DNA of 64,000 bases from Plazaster borealis (lineage: Eukaryota > Echinodermata > Asteroidea > Forcipulatida > Labidiasteridae), in NCBI GenBank assembly GCA_021014325.1, contig CM037467.1, positions 3,348,001 to 3,412,000 on the forward strand, given 5' to 3'. Numbering within the stretch: position 1 is the stretch's first letter; the number at the start of each line of letters is the position of its first letter. Under the pieces are notes generated by a model, which saw only the letters and a program-made list of their open reading frames with translations, had not been told where the DNA came from and searched no databases. Position numbers and translations under genes: made by a program. Shown here piece by piece: positions 25,101 to 37,100 of the stretch.

Positions 25101-28100
25101 TGGCTGGTAACACGCTTTTGTTAAGCAAGATTTCTATGCTCAATGAAAAAACAAGCTAATAACAGTTCTTTGATATTAGGACCAAGTAAGAAGATAATAA
25201 TACTTGGTTCTGATATAGCGTACATATCCTAGTAGCTAGATCATGGTACTTCACAACAATATTATCCCTGTTCATCAGGTATATACTTGGATCATTCCTC
25301 TAACTTTCTCAACTCCCTGGGGAGCATACAACCCCAAGCTGCTTAATCAAGCCCCAAGGGGTTAATCCAACACAAAACTGTCACAGCCCTCTCAGGTTCC
25401 CATTTATACACCTGGGTTTAGAAAAGCAATAATGGTTTAAGTGCCTTCCTCAAGGACACAAGTGTCATGACCGGGAAACAAACCCATCCTCAGATGATTC
25501 AGCCTTCAGAATTCGAGTCCGATGCAGTAGACCGATCGGCCATGACACACCACAAGTTAAGTTTTCGATGCACACTGGTTTATAGTTCAATGGTGTATAT
25601 TTAACAAAAGGTTTTTCTTCTAAAATAGCCAAATCCAGATAAGCAGACATAATTTTTCCTGCAAAAAGAAATGTCTTTAACCAAAATTTTACCTCAGGGA
25701 TTTGACTGACTGGCGTCTCGTCGACCATCTGAAACTGGGTGTCCGTCCAGCCTGGCAGAACCAGCGGAGTCTTCTCCTTCAGTTTGGCCAAACACAACCT
25801 ACAATTAAATAACAGACGACACTTACTGAGATGCTAAAAATGCTGTTTCACGACAAGTACATTCATTCTAGTCCTGACAATTTAATCATAGGCATTTATT
25901 AGGCCCTTTTAAACTTTTATATCGAAGTGCCTTACACTCTTACTACCCCTTTTCATTGGGCCTAGAGCATTCCTGATACCATCTCAACTCCTTTAGAGTG
26001 TGCAGCACCAGCGCCCAATTTCATAGAGCTCCTTAAGCACAAAAGGTAGCCAAGTACAGCAAATTTATGTTTACCAGAATAAGGTTACCAGCTAAACTGC
26101 CATGTCACATGTACGATTTGTGACTGGTATCCTGCTCATTTCTGCTAAGCAGAAAATTGTAAGGCAACACTTTCTGCTTAAGCAGCTCTATGAAATTGGG
26201 CCCAGCTTTGAGCTGGGCCCGACTCGTAAATTGTTCCTGCTAACCAAGCTTTTCCCAGTGCTTTGCGAGTTTCTGCTCTGAACTTACTTCAAGCTTTCAG
26301 GGTAGTCCAGCGTGTCTGTGGTTGCAAAGGTTGCATTCCAGAACACCAGGGCGTGGTTCTTAATGGCACGCTTTAGGTGCATCAAGCCAACCTCTAGCAG
26401 GGAGGAGATGACGGCGAGAAATGCAGAGTCATAAAGCCCATTGTAACGAGTCTGGATTGAGGTCAAGAGGTCAATCCAAAGCTTTTCTAACTTCTGCCAC
26501 GTCGGCGCCGGGTAGAAAGTTGACTTTAGAGGTCTGAAAACAACAAATTTATCAAATTTTTTAAGAATGTAAAATTACTGTCATCATAAATGTATTACTA
26601 TTGAAAAAAATTATTAAAAAATCCTCAAATCAAAAAAGTATTTTGGCACAATTTCATTGAGCTGATAAACAGGAAATATTGTAAGCCTAATTTATTTGAG
26701 AAGAAAAATCAGCAGGGGACCAGTCACAAACAGTTTACATTGCATAGTTTTTGGGCTGGTGACCCATTTTAGCTAACCTTTTTTTTTTACTTACAGCTTG
26801 ATGAAGTTTAGCACCGATGTTTTTAAAAATGTTGAACTTACCCTGTGCTGTCGTAGAAACATGAGATATGTATAGCGAGTTTGTCCAGCAGAACGGCCAT
26901 GATGGAAGGCTGAGAGACATTGGTGAAGAGGGTGCTGAAAATGTTCGCCATTGTGCCGACTGTTGTAAACGACTGCTGGGAAGTGGAGGACTGTGGAAGG
27001 GGGATGGGTTTCAAAGGTGGAAGTGGGAGGAGGAGATAAGACAGCAGAATTTAGATTTTGCCACAAACTAAGGAGTCAGCAAAACCACAGACCCCTTGCC
27101 ACATGGCTACTCTCTGCCAATGGTTTGCCATTTTAAGAGTCAATTGCATGTAGTGATAGGGGGTGCGTTTTCACGGTTGTAACCAATAAATGTTTCGGTT
27201 GAATTGGCCATTGGTTAATCGCTGGCATTGGTTACTGGCGCCAAAACGCACCAATGGTGAGTGTGTAAACGCATGTGCTTTTCCTAGTATGCACGCTACA
27301 CAGTAACACATGGGGAAACCGACTCCCAAAATGACGCAACCAAGATTTATCGTGACGACGACGTCAGGTGAATTGGGTCAATATGTTACATTTATCTGTA
27401 ATTTGAAAAAGTAATTACATATTATGTATTGTCTGTGTACAATAGCAATTACATAGAAAAACATGAAATTTTATTTTTTATTTCTAACATTTTGAGCACC
27501 TACAAAGTTATTTTTATTTAAAGTGATATTGTTCATTTTGCTTATTTAGAGTCAACAAATTTAAGTATGCAAATTCACTTCATTGACAACAATTTAGTTT
27601 CATCTTGTTACAATGCAAAAAACTTGTATTCAGGGGACCAGTCCTAATCGGTCCCATACCTACAATTGTACATGTAGCATACCAATGCAGGGAAACTCCT
27701 GCTCAAGAAACCAGCGAATGTTTTTCACTTTTTCACCGTTTCCTTATTCAGCATGCAGTTTACTGTTGCATGCGTTTTCCCTCCTAAGTGGCACAAGATT
27801 GCAGCCAGTTAGGGTCTACTAGCATGCGGAATAAATATCAGTAAAAATATTCTCAAAACTAAAATAACCCGATTGACCAAAACAAATTTTGTCAGAAGAG
27901 ACACTACATTAAGTTTACTTGGATTAATTATAAGTACAAATTTCAAAACAATTTTAATCGTTATTACTAGTATTATTTATTCAGCCAAGAATCAACAGAC
28001 CAATGAAGTACAATTACATAACACTAACTATATAAAATATTAAAACAAAGAACGACAAGTAAAAAGCGTCAAAATAAACATGCCCCTACAAAATTACGTC

Positions 28101-31100
28101 AAAATGAAGATTGAGAAGGGGAAAAGGGAAAAAAAGGGGGTAAGAAAGAACGGTGGTTTGGGTCAAAGACAGTGATAAAAACAGCAACCAACAAATATCA
28201 AGAAACAAAAAACAAAACAAGAACAGGAGCAGTAGAAACAACAACTAGGCAACAAATTCAAACACGTACAAGAATATTTTTGACAGAGAAAAAATTTGAC
28301 AAGTAGAAATGAAATGGAACCAATAACTTTTTTACTTTAATACATCTAGTGCAGAAAACACAGAAAAAAAACTTACCTGTTGTAAAAGTCCGGCAAACTT
28401 TGACAGCTCGGCCTTCAGCTGACACTGGTTCTCTTCCGTTACCTTGGCAACCAGCTTGATAATAGCTGTTAGGTTACCAAGCGGGCGGACCCGCCCACGG
28501 CTGCCTCCAGGGGTTTGGGCGTTTTGGACGGTCGTGTTGGCAGTGAAAGAGGAGAAGTCAAAATTGTTGGTGATAACTTGTAGGAGTTGAGCGAGGCAGT
28601 CAACACGCAAAGGCGAGTTCTGAAAGAAATTGGGGTAAAAAAGCTATAAAACTCCTGAAACTGTTAATTTGTTTGCTTAAGTCTTGTACTTTAAAATCAT
28701 TAAAAAAAGCTGGTCCAAATATAGAGAATTAGAGATTAAACTGACAAACGGTTCGGCTGAAGATACAGACAAAAATTCCACAAATAACTTTATCATCATT
28801 ATTTTGTGACATGCATTGAAAAGGTAGCAGTGACTGTCAACACTGGTCCCATATTCTGCATACATTATGTTACTGTAGCATACATTTTCCCACCTAAGTG
28901 ACACAAAATGGCTGCCACTTAAGGTCTACAAGTATGCCGAAATTCACATTTCTAAAAAATAAAAAAATAATTTTTCTCAAAACATGCATAACATTTGGTG
29001 GTTGTTCGCAAAATTGTATGTGAAGTCAAACCAAAGAATTCCGCTGTCTATAGCCCCCTTTTTCGTAAGACGAATCACTTTGGTGGCAGCGGTGGGATTG
29101 TGCTTGAAAATCTCCCAATAACCCATTAAAGAAAGAGTAACTCTAGAAATAACACATACCAGTGGTCTACTTTCTAAACATGTTACAATCTTTGTGCAAA
29201 GCTGTTCACAGCCAAGGTTCGAGTCGGCAGTGGTTACCACTGCAGCACAGCGGGCAAAGGCCTGGTATAACTCCGCCCATGTTTTCAGAAGCGCTTTGGT
29301 CGTCATCTGAAAGCAAATGATAACATTAAATTGTATATATAAAACTTCTGAAACCATGAAATAAAAGACAAAGGAAACATACTGTTTTCGCGACAAAGAA
29401 CATGACTTTTTGTGTTTTGGTTTACCTGTGGCAGGGTACCAGTTTCACCGAGTACCAGGCGTTGAATTGGGAGCATCAGACTGGCGTACATTGTGCTGAA
29501 GTCATGGTCCAACGAATCTCCCTGGTTCACTTCATTTGTCTGTAAATACAATCGGAGATAGTAGTAACCGGTAAACAAAAAAGAAGAAACAAATATGGCC
29601 CAACTCTTGTTAACCAAGTTAACCAATGAAATTTTGCCCCGAAAATATAAAAATTAAACGTCAAAGCATACCTCAATAATATGTCCGAGTAGCGGATACA
29701 CAATACAGCTCCAGATTCTCCATAGCAACTCTTTATTGCTTAGGTCAGGCGCCACCTTGTCGACGAGATGCAAGACAGAGCCTGAAAACCCAAGGACGGT
29801 TCCCGGAACAGTCAATCCGCAGTCAATTAATGCCTCAAGCACGCAGAAAAATCTAACGGATAAAAAAAAATAAACCAATGGTTTAGACTTTAGAAAGAGG
29901 GAGTCCAACTACACTGTTCATTGAAAAAATAAATGTCAACATTTCTCACTTACTATAGCACTAACATACGAGCGCGTACATGTCCAAACTTTGTTCTTAC
30001 CTTTCGTCAGTCGCTCTAACTAACATGCCTGGACTTAGCAGCAGTTCGATGAGAAATAACGCCGGTGTTCCCTGAAAAAAACAATTTGTTCACAAACCTT
30101 TCATTTTAGTATTGGATTGAACAAAGAAAAATTGACTAGAGCGGGATTTGAACCTGTGACCTCCAGATTAACATACTGGTGCTGTACCACCTGAGCCACC
30201 GAGCCCAGTCAGAAGCCAATCAACCTGTAACTGCCGTATAGTTATGGATCACACCCAAGTTTATAATACAACCTGGGAAGCGGCAGCAGAGGGAACACCT
30301 CAAGTTGGTGTGACTTCAAATATAAAGTAATAAACCACAAGGGAAACTGACTGGGTGAATTTCAATTAATCTTGTGTTGAACAAAGAAAAATTGACCAGG
30401 GCGGTATCAAAATCTTTTATTTTGAGAGTTCCAGTTAACTTTTATTTCCTAAATTCAATTTCTTTTCATCCACAGGATTTGGGAGAGCATCAAGTATACA
30501 GTGCTTAGCACAACAATATTCTGAAAAGATTAATTTGTTTTGAACTTACGTGGAGCAGTCCAGCTTTTCCAGTGTGATAAGAAGAAGAACCCAATACATT
30601 CTTTGGCAAATTACTGACGGCCTCCAGAAATTTCTGCGTAAAAAAAAGTCCGGAAATTATTTTGCATTACAATACATCATTGGTGACTAAAAGATTTAAA
30701 AATATGCGAGCAAATTCTTAACAGTTTTGGGAACATTTCATAAAAGTAACTTAAAACACAAAACTAGCTTAGCATGAACAAAAATTGCTTTGCTGAAAAA
30801 GGGTTACCAACCAAACTACCATCAGATACGCATTGCTTCTGGTTGGTTCCCTGCTTAGTTGTGCTTAATGGAAAAGTTGTCAAGCAATATAAACTTATCT
30901 CACCAGTAATATTTGCGGAGGCAGAGCACTTGATCCCACAATGCATTGCAGGCTCGACAGGAACTGGGTTAGCACCTCAACGCTATCTTTCTTGGTTGCT
31001 GTGGTGACCATGTCGCTGACGTGTATGACGAGGGAGTACCAAAGCTGGAACAGCAGCCCCTCTGTTGACAAATCAAAAGTTTTATTATTTCACGACTTCA

Positions 31101-34100
31101 AAATTCTCAGTCGATGAAATTTATTGTCAAAATAAATTTCTCGATGTTGTGACGCATTATTTCGGACTCACCTTCGAGTTGGTCGCCCAGGTTACACATG
31201 ACATCTCTCACCAATGGGATTAGCGTGGTGGATAATTTGATGAAAACTGTGGATGAGGTGATCACTGGATGGCTCAGTGAATCTAAGGATTGCAAAATTA
31301 GGAACGAAACTCAAAATTGGTAAAGAAGAAAAAGGAAGAAATAGAGGAGGAAAAAAAAGAAACTTTTTCAAAGTAAGAACCTGCGAAAAAATAATAAAAT
31401 TCAACGGCCGAATTTGAAATGTATTATTTATCTATTATTATTTATTATTATTATTATTATAAATGTACCATGTTAAATGATTTGAAACGCTCAATTTTGT
31501 AAATGCAAGAGCAAAAGAACTTGCTTAGCATAGCAAATTATTGCTTAACAGAAAATGGTTACCAGCCAAATGGCAATGTCCTTTAAATTGTTGTGATTGG
31601 TACCCCCGTAAACTTTTGCTGAGCTAGACAAAAATTCCCACTTAGCAGCTTTATGGAATTGTGCCCCGGAACCGGAAAAACAAATGAAGTTCAAGCTTAC
31701 TTATTGTGAAGTTGTAATTGGGGGCCGTGCCGACGGCCTCACTGGGCATGCCCAGAATTCGTGCCAGCATCTCCACTCCCTGAAGCTGGACCGACTTGAA
31801 CACTGGGTGCGTTGTGCTGCCAGGTGTGCCGGGTGGTAGGCTGAGACGTGGGGTTGTCGAACTAGTCATAGAAAACAGCGGTCCTACATTCAATTCAATA
31901 CGATTCAATTACTCTTTATTAGATCACAAAAAGGGTAATTCAAATGCTCGCATTCAGCAAAAACACTGAAACATTAAAAACAGTTCTAGGGCTTTATACA
32001 ATTACAGGAAAAACCACTAAAAAGCGATTAATAAGAAAAGAAAATACCTGGCGACTGGAAGACACATTATATAATGAACTTTTGAAAGTAAGATTGTGAT
32101 GCGTTATTGCCAGAGGGATAAAGGAGGATGGGTACCGGTTTGTCGCAGCTTATGGCAAGCACGCATGTAGCAAATGGTTTCTCCTAGATAATTGGAATGA
32201 ATTTATACTTAAAAAAAAAAAAAACAGTTTTGTCTTACCCCTTTATTACTATTTTCCCTCTACTAGATGTCCAATTCAACGCAAATAGATTAAAACTCAT
32301 ATTGCAACCCATAAGAATTTTTTTTAAAAATTTTTTTTTTTAATAAGTATAAATACATTCCAATTATCTAGAACAAACCATTTTGTTTTTCATCCATTCA
32401 AATCATTGTATCCAAAGGAAGGCTCAAAGGGATACACGCTGTGCCCCCCGCTTCTCTAATTTGGTACATACCTGCTCTGTGAAGTGGTGTAGTAAACCCT
32501 TGTCTTAGGCCTGCACCATTTGAAACCAGAGGGGTGCTTGGACACTGTGGTCCACTTATGTTGGTATTGAGGGCTAGCGCGAACTGCAGAAGAGGAGCAC
32601 AAACCTTCACAAAAGAAAAACAGACGATCACATTAATTTCAGGGAGGGATCAAGAATTAAATTGTTTTTAAGTTAAAATAAATCAAGACCAAGTAATTTT
32701 TTCTCTCGTCTTATTGTAAAATGTACTTTGTTGCTAACAAAAACTTAGAAAAACAAACTTTGAAAAGTTAGTCCAAGTTTTGTTAGTATATCAAAAATAA
32801 TAAAAAGTTATTTGAGCCCCTGCATTGAGGTTGGTTGACCTACCTGGTCAAAGTTCATAGTGGCTTTGGGCCCTAGCCTGGAAACCAGATACCACCATGT
32901 ATCCAGCTTAGCCTGGGCTACAACCTCTTGCTTAGTGTTGGTCGCTCTCAGGGGTTGCAATACGAGTTTTAATCTCTTTGCGTTGTATAGGACATCTGGT
33001 AGAGGGAAAGAGGTTGGGTTGAGAAGACAATACAAGGTTAATTTTCACAAATATGGAAAAGGACTCAGAATTCAATAACTCAAGTGGGGTTGAAAAGACT
33101 TTGGGCCCTTAAGAATTACCAAAAATAGTTCAAAAAATCAGGTGCCCCACCCCACAAAATCTTTGTTTAAGGCCGTTTCCGAATTGGCAGATACAGCTAC
33201 GACTGTTGCTAAGGGTGTTGTTAAGGTCGTCCTATACTTGATACATGATGATGCAGCAATCCAGCCATAGCCGTCAATTCGAACAAAGGCCACAAAGTAA
33301 AAATTCAAACTGTGCCAAAGTAATTTTTGCACAGGACAGTGCTGTGTATCAAATGCTTTTCACAATTACTTCATTTTAAAATAATATTTGAGTTGGGGTT
33401 GAACAAAGAAAAATTGTCTAGAGCGGGATTTAAACCAACGACCCCCGGTTTAATGTGCCGGCACTCTACCAACTGAGCCATCTAGCCCGCATGTTGGCAG
33501 TCTCCCTATTTTGTCAATATCTTTGTTCGGGGTTGCCAGTCAGAAGCCATACAACCTGTAACTGCCGTGTAGCCAGGGATCACACCCAAGTTTACGATAC
33601 AACCTGGGAAGCGGCAGCCAGGGGATCACCTTAAGGGGATGCGACTTTTTAAAATAATATTTGTCATAAGCATACGATGTACAGATTAACAAAATAAGTC
33701 TTCTTCTCAAGCATCTTGACTAACCTGTTTCGATGGCAAAGTTGTCGATGAGGACCTTCCAGGAATCAAAGGAGGCCTTCTTGACGTCAGATGAGATGCC
33801 TTTGAACCCTTGTTCTACTACTCCAAGGAGACAGTTGATCAAACCGCCTCCCTTATGCAGCGTCTTCAAAATAATAAGAAAGAGTATTTCATTACATACC
33901 ATCTCACTCCTTGGGGGGTATGCAGCACCAGCAACCAAATAGCACTCTGCATTAATGCTAGAAATAGCAGTTCAGTATCGTGACGTCACGCAAGTACCCG
34001 GATCTCAGAATACATGTCAAATTGCACTAACGTACGAACACATGAATGTCCAAGCAAATATCAGCATTTTATGTTTACCTGTGTCTACTGTGGACTGGGG

Positions 34101-37100
34101 TGCCGTTGTGCTAATCCCGTAAGCGGTGGAAAGTTTGTCTGACATCCGGGTATTTTGAACAAAAGTGAGGTCATAGTACGGAGTGATATTAGACAATCGT
34201 TGAAACCTTATAAAATCAAGAAAATATCAAAAACTTGATCTACGCCTTACCTTTCCAAGGAGGGTCACAAAGATCCTCCACATCTTCAAGACGTGAATCT
34301 CGCATTTGTTCCCAAACAGCTTCAGCATCTCCGGCACCAGAGTCGTCTTCAGCTCCACCACCAACCCAGGCAAGATCTCTGGCTGGTGCTTCATCAACGC
34401 TGGTAGGCCGAGCTCCATTGCGTACGCCGCACGCTCACGGATCTTGTGGGCGGAGTGGACGACCAGTGGGAAGAGGAGTTTCCCCCAACGAGCTGCGTGG
34501 GTCGGAATCTCATCTGGGAGTCCCTCTAAGAGTCTGGTAGGAATTCAAAGGTAGGTACGCCTACTTAATTTCTGGTGTAAATTACTTGGGAGTTAGGCGA
34601 CAATAACTCTGCTAAAAATCCAATCACCGAGTCACCTACAATCTAAGAAGTAACTATAACTAGTAGACTTGCGGGTACAACCATGTATAAATCTCTTTTG
34701 GGAGGGGTGCCTGGCTCTGAAGAGAGCCGTTGTAGTGTGGAGACCACACCGGCTCTTTTCACAGCCTCCCAAAAGAGATTTCTGGTTGTACCTGCAAGTT
34801 TACTGGTTACTTCTTATTTTCCACACCATGCCTTATTTTCCACACTGTGCAAATCTTCAAACATCACTTTACCTACAATCTAATTTCCTCTTCCTTTCTA
34901 TTCAAAGCTTTTAATCTTACTTACTCCGTAAGTTACATATTAATAATAATAATATAACACTTGTACAATGTATCCTGCTCAAAACGCGACCATACAGAAC
35001 AAAAAACAGAAAAACAAGATACTTAAATTAAACTGTGCCGTTGCAGGCAACTGTCATGAGGTGGGTTTTGAGGGAAGTTTTGAAGGAGTTGAGGGTCGAA
35101 ATGGAGCGAATGTTGTGGGGAAGGCTGTTCCAAAGACCAGGGACAACAATACGGAAAGATCCATCTCCCTAGGTGCGATAAGATCTCGGTTTGGTCAGAA
35201 GATGTCTACTTGTTGAATAAAGACCAGCTAGACTGGGGTTATAAGGCTTGGGGGGGGGGGTGTTATAAGGGGAGAGGGTAGAGAGGGGTGGGGAGAGAGT
35301 GGGGGCCGGAGTGTAGAGGCTTACCTTATAATAACATTAGCTGCCTCGTACTCCACAGTCATCGACTGGAATTCACCCTGTACTAGAGAATGCTCCAATG
35401 CACACAGTATGGAGTGAATCTGCAGCATTGATTCAGAAAAAATAATCCACGTTTAAAAAATATCAAGATTTCAGCAACCATTATAACCATGTCTGACTCA
35501 AGTGTCTTTTCAGCTATGGCTATGTCCATTTGGCTGTTCCAGAAGTGTATGTTTACATAGGAATCATTGGATGTCAATTTAAAGCCTTGACAATTACTTT
35601 TACATTTTTGGTCAAGTATTGTAGCCGTTTGTGGCTGCTATAAGCCTTTTGGTACAAGCCACTTGTGGCCGCTATGAAGGGTTTATACACATATCGAAAG
35701 TCTTAGGCCGTATCGGAAGTGGCGGCTTCAGCTACAGCTACGTCTGTTGCTAAGGACGTCCTATACTTCAACGCATGATGACTTGGCAATCTAGCCATAG
35801 CCATAGCCACTAATTCCGTACACAGCCTAAGCTAAGCCTTGCATTATGTCTGGTATTATTTTCTGACTTTAGTGAAAATATATTTTTTCCCCCATTAGAT
35901 TCCAAGTCTTGTTCCCGGACTTGTTCTCTTCCATACCTCACTTTGGATGATCTGTTGTGGGAAGTTCTGCTTAGACAGGCACCAGAGGGCACGAGTGCAT
36001 GTGCTCTTGTCTTTAGTTTTCAGCAAAGAATTGCAAAGCGCTACAAGGACAAACAAAGAAACAATCACCAACTATAAATAAATGTTTTTTAACCCTCCTA
36101 CTGTCTGACCATTCAATATCATGAACTCTGGTTTTGAACAATAGATAAACTATGCCAGCCTGCAATATGATAAATGCATCTACATAGTACACAGTCAACC
36201 CTTCTACTGTTTTACCATTCAATATCATCCACTGTGGCTTTGATTGATAGATAAAATATGCCCACCTGCAGTATAATATCATGTGGTGAATGCTTCTACA
36301 CTACACTACACTACAGTTGATTCTGTGCACAGTTGTGCCACCATACACAACCTGTGCAGTTGAATGGTTTCAAAATGGTTGGTCAACTAAGAATAGTAGG
36401 AGGGTCAATTTAATTTCTGAATCCGTCAAATTTAAAGACATTTTTCTTTTCTCTCTTGCAAAATAAAAAAACATCAAAGGGGCACTACAAGTACAAGTAT
36501 TTCTGAGGGATCCTTTTCATTTTCATTATTATTTCTGCTCAAAATTCATTTATTTTTTTTTCTTCTGGAACCAAATGACTTACCCTTCATAATAGTGCTG
36601 GCATCTTCTGGGGTAAAAGCTCTGCAGTAAAAAGGACAAAGACAAATCACACAATAGTAAACATTTTTAATTTAAACTTTACAGGGTTTTTTTTTGCAAT
36701 CATTGGTGGACAATTTTAAAACCTCGGCCATGACAGTTTTCAGAATTTAGGAGGTATGTTGAAATGATGGAATTTCCACCTTTTGGTAACCCCTGGAGTT
36801 ATAGATTTCAAGGAGCTTCTGTGAACAGTATCCTCAGCACTAGGGAAGCAAATCAAACAGCACAATACATATTTATATCTGAAGAAAATAACCAGGGGGC
36901 TATGGAGGCAATTCCTAATACAGTGATGCCACTGTGGTAACAAAAAAAAACCCTGAAATTATTTGTCCTTAGACAAAAGCAGAAAGCCACTGAATGAATG
37001 TCGGAAGTGGTAACCATTATCGCAGAGCAATCATCGCAGAGATGCCAACATTGAATTTTCAAACAGAGTAGCACCGCCGAGCACTTAAGTTCAAGCCGAG

